DNA of 64,000 nucleotides from Clostridia bacterium (GTDB lineage: Bacteria > Bacillota > DSM-521 > Neomoorellales > Neomoorellaceae): NCBI GenBank assembly GCA_030445865.1, contig JASUSV010000002.1, positions 62,001 to 126,000 on the forward strand. The letters are read 5' to 3'. The notes under the pieces were generated by a model that made no database searches, was not told where the DNA came from, and was given only the letters and a program-made list of their open reading frames with translations. Of the stretch, positions 27,022 to 38,434 are shown piece by piece. Position numbers and translations under genes: made by a program. The stretch's first letter is position 1. Every line of letters begins with the position of its first letter.

Positions 27022-27735
27022 ATGGCTATTATTTCCATGAAGCAGCTCCTGGAAGCCGGCGTACACTTCGGTCACCAGACGCGTCGCTGGAATCCCAAAA
27101 TGGCTCCTTATATTTTTACGGAGCGCAACGGGATCTACATTATCGACCTGCAGCGGACCGTGAAAATGATGGAAGAAGCCTACAACTTTGTGCGCGACCT
27201 GGCCAGGGACGGGGGCAAACTATTATTCGTCGGTACGAAAAAACAGGCCCAGGAAGCCGTTAAAGAAGAAGCGGAACGCTGCGGTATGTTTTATGTAAAC
27301 GTGCGCTGGCTGGGCGGCATGCTTACTAATTTTCAGACCATCCGCAGGCGGATCGAAAGGCTGAAAGAGCTGGAACGTATGGAAGAAGAAGGCAAGTTCG
27401 AGCTGCTGCCCAAAAAAGAAGTGGCCAGGCTTTCCGGCGAGCGGGAGAAATTACAGCGTTTCCTGGGGGGCATCAAAGATATGCAGAGTTTGCCGGACGC
27501 TCTTTTTGTAATCGACCCCCGGAAAGAGAAGATCGCCGTAGCGGAAGCCAGGCGGTTGGAGATACCCATCGTGGCTATTGTGGATACGAATTGCGATCCG
27601 GATGAAGTAGATTATGTTATCCCCGGAAACGATGATGCCATCAGGGCAGTACGTTTAATAACCAGCAAAATAGCCGATGCCGTAATCGAAGGGCGCCAGG
27701 GTTTAGATCAACCTGAAATGGCCGTGGCCGAGTAA
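27022..27735 (+). CDS. rpsB: 30S ribosomal protein S2
   Basis: A 237-residue S2 protein beginning [27 protein letters not shown], with [29 protein letters not shown] and [20 protein letters not shown] as family signatures. I start at the ATG at 27022, behind GGGAGGTG (27010-27017); the frame is open further upstream but shows no homology there. It pairs with tsf 16 bp downstream, the usual S2-EF-Ts operon. Confidence 0.97.
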   Translation: MAIISMKQLLEAGVHFGHQTRRWNPKMAPYIFTERNGIYIIDLQRTVKMMEEAYNFVRDLARDGGKLLFVGTKKQAQEAVKEEAERCGMFYVNVRWLGGMLTNFQTIRRRIERLKELERMEEEGKFELLPKKEVARLSGEREKLQRFLGGIKDMQSLPDALFVIDPRKEKIAVAEARRLEIPIVAIVDTNCDPDEVDYVIPGNDDAIRAVRLITSKIADAVIEGRQGLDQPEMAVAE

Positions 27736-27751
27736 AGAAAGGAGGAACAAG

Positions 27752-28348
27752 TTGATCTCTGCTGAAACAGTTAAGGAATTGCGCAGCCGCACCGGCGCCG
27801 GCATGATGGATTGTAAAAGGGCGCTGGAAGAAACGGGCGGCGACATGGAAAAGGCCATTGAATATTTGCGCAAAAAAGGCCTTGCTGCTGCGGCTAAAAG
27901 AGCGGGTCGTACGGCAAGCGAGGGGCTGGTCGAAGCATACATTCACGGTGGCGGCCGGATAGGGGTTCTCATAGAGGTTAACTGTGAGACGGATTTTGTG
28001 GCCAAAACCGAAGATTTTCGAGATTTGGTGCACAATCTGGCCATGCAGGTGGCTGCTGCCAGGCCGCAGTACATCTCGCGCGAAGATGTGCCCGAAGAGG
28101 TAATAGCCAAGGAAAAAGAGATCCTGCGGGCCCAGGCCCTGAACGAAGGCAAGCCGGAAAAGGTCGTAGAACGTATAGTTGAAGGGCGACTGGAAAAATT
28201 CTTCCAGGAAAATTGTTTGTTGGAACAACCCTTTATCAAAGACATGGACTGCACGGTTAAGGATTTGATAAATGAAAAAATAGCCAAGCTGGGCGAAAAT
28301 ATAGTGGTGCGGCGCTTTTGCCGCTATGAGGTCGGGGAAATATCATAG
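27752..28348 (+). CDS. tsf: Elongation factor Ts
   Basis: A 198-residue EF-Ts, the nucleotide exchange factor for EF-Tu. The UBA-like N-terminus reads [23 protein letters not shown] and the core has [22 protein letters not shown]. It is shorter than the E. coli protein (283 residues), as in other short EF-Ts forms that have a reduced second core domain. TTG start at 27752 behind AAAGGAGGAACAAG. Confidence 0.96.
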   Translation: MISAETVKELRSRTGAGMMDCKRALEETGGDMEKAIEYLRKKGLAAAAKRAGRTASEGLVEAYIHGGGRIGVLIEVNCETDFVAKTEDFRDLVHNLAMQVAAARPQYISREDVPEEVIAKEKEILRAQALNEGKPEKVVERIVEGRLEKFFQENCLLEQPFIKDMDCTVKDLINEKIAKLGENIVVRRFCRYEVGEIS

Positions 28349-28365
28349 GAACCTAATTTTTTAGA

Positions 28366-28391
28366 AGAGCACTTTCAGGTGCTCTTTTTTC
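28366..28391 (+). terminator. Terminator after tsf
   Basis: AGAGCAC and GTGCTCT form a 7-bp stem with a 6-nt loop followed by T6, 17 bp after tsf. It ends the rpsB-tsf unit before pyrH. Confidence 0.87.
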
Positions 28392-28441
28392 AAATTCAAC
28401 AGGAATTTTGGCCTGTATGTAGAAACCTAATGGGAGTGTAA

Positions 28442-29726
<1,285 letters not shown>

Positions 29727-29728
29727 CC

Positions 29729-29938
29729 GTGGATTATACCGGTTGGCCATGGCCGGAGGCTAGGTCTGCTCTAGGCGCAGCAGGATATACGATTGTGGCC
29801 GAAGAATTTACCGGTCCACCTTGTCCCCCGGGGAAAGAGCATGAAAGCCGTGTTGTGCGGCAGCGCCTGGTGGGAGCCAACCAGGTAGAGCTGGTTTTGG
29901 CCTGGAAGAATAAGCCACCGGTGAAAGGAGGTGGATAA
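29729..29938 (+). CDS. Small protein with weak PASTA-like pattern
   Basis: A 69-residue frame from a GTG at 29729, two bases after frr. The pattern WPWPEARSALGAAGYTIV, then RVVRQR and VELVLAW, resembles one PASTA repeat (helix plus three strands). It has no membrane segment or signal, so a wall-binding role is unlikely. AAGGAGGTGG, the ribosome site of the ferredoxin gene, lies in its last codons, so both are co-translated. Function unknown. Confidence 0.65.
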   Translation: MDYTGWPWPEARSALGAAGYTIVAEEFTGPPCPPGKEHESRVVRQRLVGANQVELVLAWKNKPPVKGGG

Positions 29939-30112
<174 letters not shown>

Positions 30113-30119
30113 ACAGCGG

Positions 30120-30145
30120 CAACCCCCTTTTGAGGGGGTTGTTTT
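30120..30145 (+). terminator. Terminator-like hairpin after ferredoxin gene
   Basis: CAACCCCCT and AGGGGGTTG pair over 9 bp around TTTG, followed by TTTT. It ends 18 bp before the uppS start, so uppS is either read through or has its own promoter. Confidence 0.78.
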
Positions 30146-30162
30146 GTACGGGAGGTTCATCT

Positions 30163-30906
30163 TTGTCCGAAGAGGTTTTAGATAAAGGGCGCTTACCCCG
30201 CCATGTGGCCATTATCATGGACGGTAACGGAAGGTGGGCCCAAAAGCGCGGCCTGCCCCGCATTTTTGGCCACCGGGCAGGAGTAGAATCTTTACGCGAA
30301 ATCGTCAAAGCCTGCATAGAATTGGGGATACCTATACTTACGGTTTACGCCTTTTCTACAGAAAATTGGAAACGGCCCCAATCGGAAGTAGAAGGCCTAA
30401 TGGAGCTACTAGTTGAGTACCTGCAGAAAGAGATCGGCGAGCTTAAGGCCGAGGGCGTCCAGGTGAGGGCCATTGGCCGCCTGCAGGATCTTCCAGCCGC
30501 CGCTCGTTCGGAACTCGCTAAGGCAGTAACCCTAACGGCATCTAACCAACGCTTGATCCTCAACCTGGCTTTAAATTACGGCGGCAGGGCGGAACTGGTT
30601 GATGCCTTTAAGGGCCTGGCATTGGAAGTTCAGGCTGGCCGCCTGGATATAACGCAAATTGATGAGAATACCATCTCCGGTTTTTTATATACGTCCGGTT
30701 TGCCTGACCCCGACCTTCTAATCCGTCCCGCCGGTGAAATGCGGTTGAGCAACTTTTTGCTCTGGCAGATGGCTTATACAGAGCTGTGGGTTACGGATGT
30801 CCTCTGGCCAGATTTCCGGCGGGAACACTTAATAGCGGCCCTAAAAGATTACCAGGGCCGCGAGCGGCGTTTTGGCGGATTAAAATCTTTCGATGGCGGT
30901 GACTGA
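30163..30906 (+). CDS. uppS: Isoprenyl transferase (undecaprenyl diphosphate synthase)
   Basis: A 247-residue cis-prenyltransferase making undecaprenyl diphosphate, the wall-lipid carrier. VAIIMDGNGRWAQKRGLPR holds the catalytic Asp, FGHRAG and AFSTENWKRP follow, and the C-terminus has the TSGLPDPDLLIRPAGEMRLSNF binding motif. I start at the TTG at 30163 behind GGGAGG (30150-30155); the frame is open further upstream but would start inside the terminator. Confidence 0.95.
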   Translation: MSEEVLDKGRLPRHVAIIMDGNGRWAQKRGLPRIFGHRAGVESLREIVKACIELGIPILTVYAFSTENWKRPQSEVEGLMELLVEYLQKEIGELKAEGVQVRAIGRLQDLPAAARSELAKAVTLTASNQRLILNLALNYGGRAELVDAFKGLALEVQAGRLDITQIDENTISGFLYTSGLPDPDLLIRPAGEMRLSNFLLWQMAYTELWVTDVLWPDFRREHLIAALKDYQGRERRFGGLKSFDGGD

Positions 30907-30908
30907 TC

Positions 30909-31700
30909 ATGTTATGGAAGCGCTTCCTCGTCGCTTTGCTGGGTATCCCCTTAATTTTATTACTGGCCTATACAGGCGGCCTGGCTTTCTTTTTATTTGT
31001 AGCTTTGTTAACATGCATGACCCTTAGAGAATTTTTTTATTTAGGCCTGCGTTCCGGTTTACGGCCTCTCTTTGGTGTAGGTTATATCGGCGCCCTCACT
31101 TACATAGGGATAATATATATTCACGGCGACTTGCCTTCATGGGGCCCTTTATGGATTTTGATTTTAGTTTTAGGCGGCTTGCTCTGGTATTTTCCTGGGC
31201 GGTCGTTAACAGATGCCGCCTTCACCTTTTTAGGCCTTTTTTATACTGCTTTTCTTTTAAGTTATTTGCTCCTTCTGCGTTTTTCTCAAGCGGGTTTTGC
31301 TGCCGTAACCCTCGCCTTCATTATAACCTGGGCCAGCGATACGGGAGCCTATTTTGCCGGTTTAATTTTTGGCCGGCACCGGCTTTGGCCGGAGGTAAGC
31401 CCGCATAAGACCTGGGAGGGCGCTTTAGGGGCCTTAGTTTTAACTCTTCTGGCGGTTATTAGTTTTGGCCCCTGGCTATTCCCTCAGAAAAGCTATGGGG
31501 TTTTGATTCCCCTGGGTTTATCGGCTTCAGTTGCGGCTCAGATCGGGGATTTGATCGAATCTGCCTTAAAACGTTTGACGAGGGTAAAGGATAGCGGTAA
31601 AATTTTACCTGGGCACGGCGGCCTACTCGATCGTTTTGATAGTTTGCTGCTGGTGGCGCCGGTGGTATACTATTATCTACAATGGCGTTTTTTTATTTAA
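30909..31700 (+). CDS. cdsA: Phosphatidate cytidylyltransferase
   Basis: A 263-residue membrane enzyme making CDP-diacylglycerol for phospholipid synthesis. About seven hydrophobic segments are present. The catalytic part has TWASDTGAYFAGLIFGRHRL, SPHKTWEGALGAL and the signature SALKRLTRVKDSGKILPGHG followed by GLLDRFDSLL. Starts 2 bp after uppS. Confidence 0.95.
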   Translation: MLWKRFLVALLGIPLILLLAYTGGLAFFLFVALLTCMTLREFFYLGLRSGLRPLFGVGYIGALTYIGIIYIHGDLPSWGPLWILILVLGGLLWYFPGRSLTDAAFTFLGLFYTAFLLSYLLLLRFSQAGFAAVTLAFIITWASDTGAYFAGLIFGRHRLWPEVSPHKTWEGALGALVLTLLAVISFGPWLFPQKSYGVLIPLGLSASVAAQIGDLIESALKRLTRVKDSGKILPGHGGLLDRFDSLLLVAPVVYYYLQWRFFI

Positions 31701-31712
31701 GGAGAGAATGCG

Positions 31713-32834
31713 GTGGTTAACCTGCCTGAGGATGGCTACAACAGGATATTCCGGGGTTTGCTTTTAGCCCTGGTAGGAGTCGTTTTATTTTTCCTTCTTT
31801 ATTATCATATTTTACCGGCAATAAGAGCCACATTGCTGGCAGTTTTCCCGGTGGCCTTGCCATTTATCTTTGCCGGTGTCCTGGCCGCCCTTATCGATCC
31901 GGTGGTAAATTTTTTTGAGCAGCGTTGCCGTTTTCCCCGGACTTGGGCGGTGTTGGTCACCATGATTTTGTTCCTGGGGGGTACCAGTCTGGGGCTATTT
32001 TTCTTGATCTCTAATATGGTAATAGAACTGGAAAATTTAGCGGTTACCCTCCCGAGACTGGTGCGTTCTTCAGGCATCCAGCTCCAGGAATTGATAGCCC
32101 AACTCCAAAAATTTTATTTCTCGGGGCAGATTCCTCCCCAGGTAATGGCCACCTTCCAGAGCACCATTGAGAGCTTGGCCAGCAACGCCAGGGATTTAAT
32201 GGTGCGCCTGACGCAATGGCTGGTTGCTTTTATAAGTATTTTGCCCGAATTTTTTATTTCCGTGTTGATAATGCTGGTAGCAACCTTTTTCTTCAGCCGC
32301 GACCGGGATTTAATTTTAAAAAATATCCGCTTGCTTACCCCGCCTCGCTGGCGAAACATGACGGGCGATATCCTAAGTTCTTTAATTAAGGCCATAATCG
32401 GGTTCCTACGGGCCGAAACCTTGCTTATCAGTATCCAGATAATCCAGACCACCATCGGGCTTTTGCTTTTAGGCGTACAGTATCCCTTAACCCTGGCCTT
32501 TTTAATTGGCCTTGCCGACCTTTTGCCTATTGTGGGGCCCGGAACCATCTATTTACCCTGGGTGGCCTGGGAATTAATAGGTGGCAATTACGGCATGGCC
32601 ATAGCCCTGCTGGTGCTGTACGGCGCCATAATTATTTTGCGCCAACTTCTCCAGCCAAAACTGGTGGCCATTAATTTGGGGCTTTACCCGCTGACGGCCT
32701 TGGTGGCCCTTTACGCCGGGTTGAAGCTTATGGGGATAATCGGTTTGGTTTTAGGGCCTTTAACCATAGTTATCTTAAAAGCCGTCCTGCGTTCGCGCTA
32801 TCAGAATAGGAGAAATGGAAATTACCATGCCTAA
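31713..32834 (+). CDS. ytvI: AI-2E/YtvI-type membrane protein
   Basis: A 373-residue protein of the AI-2E transporter (PerM/UPF0118) family, with seven or eight hydrophobic segments and a long soluble loop at about 95-160. Family motifs include LPFIFAGVLAALIDPVVNFFE at the N-terminus and GLADLLPIVGPGTIYLPWVAW near the C-terminus. Spore formers have a YtvI branch involved in sporulation; assignment to it is likely but not certain. GTG start behind AAGGAGAG. Overlaps dxr by about 8 bp. Confidence 0.8.
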   Translation: MVNLPEDGYNRIFRGLLLALVGVVLFFLLYYHILPAIRATLLAVFPVALPFIFAGVLAALIDPVVNFFEQRCRFPRTWAVLVTMILFLGGTSLGLFFLISNMVIELENLAVTLPRLVRSSGIQLQELIAQLQKFYFSGQIPPQVMATFQSTIESLASNARDLMVRLTQWLVAFISILPEFFISVLIMLVATFFFSRDRDLILKNIRLLTPPRWRNMTGDILSSLIKAIIGFLRAETLLISIQIIQTTIGLLLLGVQYPLTLAFLIGLADLLPIVGPGTIYLPWVAWELIGGNYGMAIALLVLYGAIIILRQLLQPKLVAINLGLYPLTALVALYAGLKLMGIIGLVLGPLTIVILKAVLRSRYQNRRNGNYHA

Positions 32835-33990
32835 AGGTATCGTTATTTTAGGTTCTACTGGGTCGATAGGCCGGCAGACCCTGGCGGTCATCGATAAATT
32901 TCCCGATAAATTTCAGGTGCTGGGCCTGGCGGCCTCTAAAAGCAACGCGTTGCTGGCGGAGCAAATCAGGCGTTACCGGCCTCGCATGGCGGCACTTTTA
33001 GAGCCGGAAAAAGCCAGGCTCCTGGAGAAAGAGGTAGCCGGGCTGCCGGTTAAAATTTTGGCAGGTCCGGAGCGCCTCGTAGAACTGGTCCAACAGCCAG
33101 AAGTTGAGCTGGTAGTGGCAGCCATGGCAGGTATTGCCAGCCTGCAGGCCGTTCTGGAAGCAGTTGGACAAGGAAAAACTATCGCCCTGGCCAATAAGGA
33201 AGTTTTGGTAGCCGCCGGAGAAATAATCCAAGCCAGAGTTCAAAGCTCAAAAGCCAAAATAATTCCGGTGGATAGCGAACACTCGGCGATTTTTCAGTGC
33301 CTGCGGCCGGGGGAAAAGGTAAAAAAAATTATTTTACCTGCCTCAGGCGGCCCTTTTCTGGATTGGGACATGGATAAAATGGCCCGGGTAACCCCGGCTC
33401 AGGCGTTAAAGCACCCCAACTGGAAGATGGGGGCCAAAATTACCGTCGATTCTGCCACCTTAATGAATAAGGGGCTGGAGGTCATCGAAGCCAGGCATTT
33501 ATTTGCTTTAAGTTACGACCAGATAGAAGTTTTAATCCACCGCCAGAGCATCGTTCACGGCATGGTAATCTATAATGACGGTTCCCTTTTTGCCTACCTG
33601 GCCCAGCCCGATATGCGCCTGCCTATACAGTATGCTCTGAGCTGGCCGGAAAGGTGGGAGAACGCTTTCTCCGAGCTGGATCTGGCCCAAATAGGTGAGC
33701 TGGAATTCAACCGGCCGGACACAGAAAAGTTTCCCTGTCTGGAGCTGGCCTACCAGGCGGGTCGCGCCGGCGGCACTTTCCCGGCGGTTTTAAGCGCTGC
33801 CGATGAAATAGCAGTGCAAGCTTTTTTAAGCGAAAAGATACCGTTTTTGGCCATACCGCAATTGATTGCTGACGTAATGGCAGAACACGATTCCCTGCCG
33901 GCCCCCGGTTTAGAAGAGATTCTGGCCGCCGATGCATGGGCCAGAAGGGCTGCGGAGGCCTGGGTGGAAAAGAGGAGGAGTAGCTTTTGA
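32827..33990 (+). CDS. dxr: 1-deoxy-D-xylulose 5-phosphate reductoisomerase
   Basis: A 387-residue MEP-pathway enzyme converting DXP to MEP with NADPH. NADPH is bound by ILGSTGSIGRQT; LANKEVLVAAG, PVDSEHSAIFQCL (metal and substrate), PASGGPF and KITVDSATLMNKGLEVIEA are the family signatures. Two possible ATG starts exist; 32827 gives the usual short N-terminus. The one at 32815 is only 2 nt from AGGAG. It overlaps rseP by 4 bp. Confidence 0.96.
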   Translation: MPKGIVILGSTGSIGRQTLAVIDKFPDKFQVLGLAASKSNALLAEQIRRYRPRMAALLEPEKARLLEKEVAGLPVKILAGPERLVELVQQPEVELVVAAMAGIASLQAVLEAVGQGKTIALANKEVLVAAGEIIQARVQSSKAKIIPVDSEHSAIFQCLRPGEKVKKIILPASGGPFLDWDMDKMARVTPAQALKHPNWKMGAKITVDSATLMNKGLEVIEARHLFALSYDQIEVLIHRQSIVHGMVIYNDGSLFAYLAQPDMRLPIQYALSWPERWENAFSELDLAQIGELEFNRPDTEKFPCLELAYQAGRAGGTFPAVLSAADEIAVQAFLSEKIPFLAIPQLIADVMAEHDSLPAPGLEEILAADAWARRAAEAWVEKRRSSF

Positions 33991-34997
33991 CTATATTATT
34001 AGCAGTTATCGTTTTCGGGGTCTTGATCCTGGTGCATGAGCTGGGCCATTTTCTGGCCGCCAAAAAGGCCGGCATCAAGGTAGAGGAATTCAGCATCGGC
34101 CTGGGGCCAGCTATAGGGCAGTTCAGGCGGGGAGAGACCCTTTATTCCCTCCGTCTCCTCCCCCTGGGTGGTTATAACAAAATGGCCGGTTGGGACACCG
34201 GGGAATGGGATGATCCCAGGGGGTTTAACCGCCAGCCTCTGAGATGGCGCATGGGGGTAATCGGAGCCGGTTCGGCCATGAACTTTGTTCTGGCCCTGGC
34301 GCTTTTTATTTTCGTCTTTATGGTTCTGGGGATACCTTCCGATAAAAGCGTAATCGGTAAAGTCGTGCCAGGGCTCCCGGCGGCAGCTGCCGGCATCCAG
34401 CCGGGCGACCGTGTACTGGCCATTGAAGGGGTAAAAGTGAATACCTGGCGGGAAATGGTAGAACAGATTTATAGCCGGCCTGAGCAGGAAATTTCCCTGG
34501 TTATTGAACGCGCTGGCCAAAAGCGAGAAATTACTTTACGAACGGCACGGGATCTGCGCTCCGGCGTAGGTATAATCGGCGTTGAACCCCGTTGGGAGCG
34601 CCAGGGTCTGCTGCGGTCCATCGCTTTGGGCATCCAGCAGACGGTGGCCATAACTACTTTGATTCTTGCTAGCCTTATTCAGATGTTGACCGGCCAGATT
34701 GCTCCCGAAGTAGTGGGACCGGTTGGCATCGTCCAGTTAGTAGGGCAGGCGGCCAGCTTCGGTCTGGCCAACGTACTTAACTTCATCGCTGTCTTGAGCG
34801 TTGATCTAGGTATAATTAACCTTTTCCCCATCCCGGCCCTGGACGGCAGCCGGCTTGTCTTTCTGGCCATAGAAGGCATCCGGGGTAGACCTATTGACCC
34901 CGAGAAAGAAAATATTATCCATTTTATCGGTTTTGCCCTGTTAATGGCTCTGCTGCTCTTCATAACGTATAAAGATATTTTGCGGCTAATAGGGTGA
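33987..34997 (+). CDS. rseP: Site-2 protease RseP
   Basis: A 336-residue intramembrane zinc metalloprotease. The zinc site HELGH is at residues 17-21 in the first membrane helix, a PDZ domain (about 115-195) carries GLPAAAAGIQPGDRVLAIEG, and the third ligand is in NLFPIPALDGSRL. It cleaves membrane-spanning regulators, such as anti-sigma factors, and signal-peptide remnants. TTG start overlapping the dxr stop (TTGA). Lies between dxr and ispG as in many bacteria. Confidence 0.96.
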   Translation: MTILLAVIVFGVLILVHELGHFLAAKKAGIKVEEFSIGLGPAIGQFRRGETLYSLRLLPLGGYNKMAGWDTGEWDDPRGFNRQPLRWRMGVIGAGSAMNFVLALALFIFVFMVLGIPSDKSVIGKVVPGLPAAAAGIQPGDRVLAIEGVKVNTWREMVEQIYSRPEQEISLVIERAGQKREITLRTARDLRSGVGIIGVEPRWERQGLLRSIALGIQQTVAITTLILASLIQMLTGQIAPEVVGPVGIVQLVGQAASFGLANVLNFIAVLSVDLGIINLFPIPALDGSRLVFLAIEGIRGRPIDPEKENIIHFIGFALLMALLLFITYKDILRLIG

Positions 34998-35001
34998 AAA
35001 C

Positions 35002-36105
35002 ATGGAGATCAAGCGGCGCTATTCCCGGCCCATCCAGGTGGGTTCAGTAACCGTGGGCGGTGGAGCCCCCATAAGCGTGCAGTCCATGACCAATACCGAT
35101 ACGCGCGATATCGAAGCGACCCTGGCCCAGATCAAAAGGCTGGAAAGGGCCGGATGTGAAATAGTGCGGGTGGCGGTGCCCGATGCCGAGGCGGCGAAGG
35201 CTTTAAAGAAACTCAAGGCGCAGGCAAAAATTCCCCTGGTAGCGGATATCCACTTTGATTACCGCCTGGCCCTAGCAGCGCTGGAGGCAGGGGTGGACGG
35301 CCTGCGTTTAAACCCGGGTAATATCGGCGGCCGGGAAAGAGTGAAGATAGTTGCCCGCGAGGCCAAACAGCGGGGGGTACCCATCAGAATAGGCGTTAAC
35401 GCCGGTTCCCTGGAAAAAGAACTTTTGGCCCGTTACGGCGGGCCTACGCCGGAGGCTATGGTGGAAAGCGCGGAGCGGCATATCAGGCTTTTGGAAGACC
35501 TGGATTTTTCGGCGTTGAAAATTTCCTTGAAAGCTTCCTCCGTACCTTTAACAATTGACGCCTACCGCCTTTTAGCCGGCCGGGTGGATTACCCGCTGCA
35601 CCTGGGCATAACCGAAGCCGGCCGCGTTCTGGCCGGCGCCGTGAAATCGGCCGTAGGCCTGGGAATCTTGTTGAGCGAAGGTATTGGAGACACCATCCGG
35701 GTATCGCTGACCGGTGACCCGGTCCGGGAAATCCAGGTTGGCTACCAGATCCTGCGGGCTTTGGGTTTACGCGCCCGGGGAGTAGAATTAATTTCTTGTC
35801 CCACCTGTGGCCGCTGCCAGGTAGACTTAGAAAAGCTAGCGGCCGAGGTTGAAGAGCGGCTTTCCGGTATTACGGCGCCTTTACAGGTGGCAGTAATGGG
35901 TTGCGCCGTCAACGGGCCCGGTGAAGCCCGGGAGGCCGACGTAGGTGTGGCAGCCGGCAAAGGGTTTGGGGTCATATTTCGCCGAGGTAAACCGGTTGCC
36001 CGGGCGAGAGAAGAAGATTTAGCTAAAGCCTTGCTGGCAGAGGTAGAGAAAGTATTAGAGGAGGCGGGTTATGCGGACAAGCCAAATGTTAATACCGACA
36101 CTTAA
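35002..36105 (+). CDS. ispG: 4-hydroxy-3-methylbut-2-enyl diphosphate synthase
   Basis: A 367-residue GcpE, the [4Fe-4S] enzyme that makes HMBPP from MEcPP. The barrel holds [23 protein letters not shown] and LRLNPGNIG. The cluster cysteines are in ISCPTCGRC and [12 protein letters not shown]. It needs reduced ferredoxin or flavodoxin; a small ferredoxin is encoded 5 kb upstream in the same gene run. It overlaps proS by 35 bp. Confidence 0.97.
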   Translation: MEIKRRYSRPIQVGSVTVGGGAPISVQSMTNTDTRDIEATLAQIKRLERAGCEIVRVAVPDAEAAKALKKLKAQAKIPLVADIHFDYRLALAALEAGVDGLRLNPGNIGGRERVKIVAREAKQRGVPIRIGVNAGSLEKELLARYGGPTPEAMVESAERHIRLLEDLDFSALKISLKASSVPLTIDAYRLLAGRVDYPLHLGITEAGRVLAGAVKSAVGLGILLSEGIGDTIRVSLTGDPVREIQVGYQILRALGLRARGVELISCPTCGRCQVDLEKLAAEVEERLSGITAPLQVAVMGCAVNGPGEAREADVGVAAGKGFGVIFRRGKPVARAREEDLAKALLAEVEKVLEEAGYADKPNVNTDT

Positions 36106-37801
36106 AGAAATTCCGGCCGAGGCTGAGGTTGTAAGTCACCAGTTATTATTACGAGCCGGCTTTATTCGTAAGGTAGCAGCTGGTATTTATACTTTTTTAC
36201 CTTTAGGCCAAAGAGTCATTTCTAAAATTGAAAAAATTGTGCGCGAGGAAATGGACCTGGCAGGAGGACAGGAAGTCATTTTGCCTATTATCCAGCCGGC
36301 CGAGCTCTGGCAGGAGAGCGGCCGCTGGGAAGTTTACGGCGAAGAAATGTTTCGCCTGCGCGACCGCCATCACCGACCTTTTTGCCTTGGCCCTACCCAT
36401 GAGGAAATCATTACCGCCCTGGTGCGTAGTGAGGTGAGTTCTTACAAACAGCTCCCGTTACTGCTCTACCAGATTCAGAATAAGTATCGAGACGAACCTC
36501 GTCCCCGTTTTGGCCTGCTGCGGGGGCGGGAATTCATCATGAAGGACCTTTATTCTTTTGACCGGGATGAAGAAGGCCTTAAAGAGAGCTATGCTAAAAT
36601 GTACCGGGCTTACAGCAACGTTTTCCGGCGCTGCGGCCTGCGCTTCCGCGCCGTTGAAGCCGATACCGGCGCTATTGGCGGGAATTACAGCCATGAATTT
36701 ATGGTGTTGGCCGACGCCGGGGAGGCGGAAGTCGCCTTTTGCCCTGCCTGCGACTATGCCGCTAATATAGAGATCGCCCTGGCCAGGCCTCAAAATAAGG
36801 GAAGGCAGGAAGAAATTCCGGCCAAGCTAGAATTGGTGCCTACGCCAGGTTGCCAGACGGTAGAAGAAGTGGCTTCTTATCTTCAAATCGAACCTACAAA
36901 AATAATTAAAACCCTCTTTTTTAAAGCCGACGGCCGGTTAGTAAGCGTCTTACTACGAGGAGACCGGGAGTTGAGCCATGTTAAATTAATGCGTTACCTG
37001 GGGTGCCGAGACCTACATCTTGCCGCTCCGGATGAAGTTAAGGAGATTGCCGGCGCTCCTACAGGTTACGTCGGGCCCCTTGGCCTTAAATCTATCAGAG
37101 TGATAGGCGATCTGGAAGTGCCCTATATGGTCAATGCCGTGGCAGGGGCCAATCGCGAGGGCTATCATTATATGAACGTGAATGCCGGCCGCGATTTTGA
37201 GCTGGCCGAGGTGGCCGATTTGCGGCAGGCGGAAGCAGGCGAACCCTGCCCTCGCTGCGGCGTACCCCTGGAGAGGAAGCGCGGTATTGAGGTGGGCCAG
37301 ATCTTCCAGTTAGGAACGAAATATAGCCGGGCCATGGGAGCGACCTATACCGATCCTCAAGGGCAGGAGCAATATATAGTCATGGGCTGTTACGGCATCG
37401 GTATAAGCCGGACCATGGCGGCGGCCGTGGAACAAAACCACGATGCCAGCGGCATTATCTGGCCTTTAAGCATTGCTCCCTACCAGGTAGTGGTGGTACC
37501 GGTTTCGAACCGGGATGGTGAGCAGATGGCCATCGCCGAAAGCCTTTATTACGAGTTGCAACAGGCTGGCGTGGAAGTTGTTCTGGATGACCGGGATGAA
37601 CGGGCGGGGGTAAAATTTGTCGAAGCCGATCTTATCGGTTATCCGTTGCGCCTAACAATTGGCAAAAAGACTATCCAGGAAGGTACAATCGATTTAAAGT
37701 GGCGCGAGAGCGGACGGGAAATTGCCTTACCCTGGGAGGGACTGGCCCGCCGGGTCAAGGAGGAAATCGAGAACGTGCTCAAGGAAAGGTATGGCCGTTA
37801 A
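36071..37801 (+). CDS. proS: Prolyl-tRNA synthetase
   Basis: A 576-residue bacterial-type ProRS. Class II motifs are visible: [25 protein letters not shown] (motif 1), [21 protein letters not shown] (motif 2) and [16 protein letters not shown] (motif 3). The editing (INS) domain fills about 220-400, and the C-terminal anticodon-binding domain begins [18 protein letters not shown] at 36071 within ispG. It is the last gene of this run; a promoter for the next operon follows. Confidence 0.97.
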   Translation: MRTSQMLIPTLKEIPAEAEVVSHQLLLRAGFIRKVAAGIYTFLPLGQRVISKIEKIVREEMDLAGGQEVILPIIQPAELWQESGRWEVYGEEMFRLRDRHHRPFCLGPTHEEIITALVRSEVSSYKQLPLLLYQIQNKYRDEPRPRFGLLRGREFIMKDLYSFDRDEEGLKESYAKMYRAYSNVFRRCGLRFRAVEADTGAIGGNYSHEFMVLADAGEAEVAFCPACDYAANIEIALARPQNKGRQEEIPAKLELVPTPGCQTVEEVASYLQIEPTKIIKTLFFKADGRLVSVLLRGDRELSHVKLMRYLGCRDLHLAAPDEVKEIAGAPTGYVGPLGLKSIRVIGDLEVPYMVNAVAGANREGYHYMNVNAGRDFELAEVADLRQAEAGEPCPRCGVPLERKRGIEVGQIFQLGTKYSRAMGATYTDPQGQEQYIVMGCYGIGISRTMAAAVEQNHDASGIIWPLSIAPYQVVVVPVSNRDGEQMAIAESLYYELQQAGVEVVLDDRDERAGVKFVEADLIGYPLRLTIGKKTIQEGTIDLKWRESGREIALPWEGLARRVKEEIENVLKERYGR

Positions 37802-37830
37802 GTCAGTTTAATTTTGGCCTGCACTTTTTC

Positions 37831-37859
37831 TTGCGGTTCCGGGCCGTGTATGGTATACT
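37831..37859 (+). promoter_or_regulatory. Sigma-A promoter of the rimP operon
   Basis: TTGCGG (37831-37836) and TATACT (37854-37859) are 17 bp apart. Transcription would begin near 37866, giving about 95 nt of leader before rimP. Confidence 0.75.
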
Positions 37860-37909
37860 AAATTTCAAGAAGATCGCTACTCCTCCGGGATTAATGTTAC
37901 CTGTGGTTT

Positions 37910-37938
37910 AAGAGTGGGTTTTGTTTGCCCACTCTTTT
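37910..37938 (+). terminator. Leader terminator before rimP
   Basis: AAGAGTGGG and CCCACTCTT form a 9-bp stem with a U/G-rich loop, followed by TTTT. It lies after the promoter at 37831, so it would stop most initiating transcripts early and act as an attenuator. Confidence 0.78.
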
Positions 37939-37960
37939 ACGTTGATATGGAGGGATTAAG

Positions 37961-38416
37961 TTGTCGAAAATCGTTGAGACGGTTAAATCTTTGGCCGAAC
38001 CCTTGCTGTCCAATCTAGGCTACGAACTAGTGGACGTGGAATACCGTAAAGAGCGCCAGGGATATGTGTTGCGGCTATTTATCGATAGTCCGAACGGGGT
38101 GGGGCTGGACGACTGCGAAGCTGCTAGCCGGGCAGTGGAGTCCGAACTGGATCGTTTGGACCTGATCCCGCACAGCTATAACCTAGAAGTATCTTCGCCG
38201 GGGCTGGAAAGGCCCTTGAAAAAGGAAGAGGATTTCCGGCGTTTTCAGGGTAGAACGGCTTTTATCCGTACCTTCGCTGCCTTTGAAGGCAGGCGCCGTT
38301 TTCAAGGGCGTTTGGAAGGCGTGGGTCCGGAAGGCGTTAAAATCGTGACTGCCGAAGGAACTTATATCTTGCCCCTGAACCAGATTGCCTCGGCGCGGTT
38401 GGTTATAGATTTTTAA
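37961..38416 (+). CDS. rimP: Ribosome maturation factor RimP
   Basis: A 151-residue RimP needed for 30S subunit maturation. GYELVDVEYRKERQGYVLRLFIDSPNGVGLDDCEAASRAVE is the expected N-terminal domain pattern (split here by the variable loop), with SYNLEVSSPGLERPL and a C-terminal SH3-like part. TTG start behind GGAGGGATTAAG. First gene of the rimP-nusA-rnpM-infB operon. Confidence 0.95.
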   Translation: MSKIVETVKSLAEPLLSNLGYELVDVEYRKERQGYVLRLFIDSPNGVGLDDCEAASRAVESELDRLDLIPHSYNLEVSSPGLERPLKKEEDFRRFQGRTAFIRTFAAFEGRRRFQGRLEGVGPEGVKIVTAEGTYILPLNQIASARLVIDF

Positions 38417-38434
38417 AGGAGTTGGGAGCAGCAG

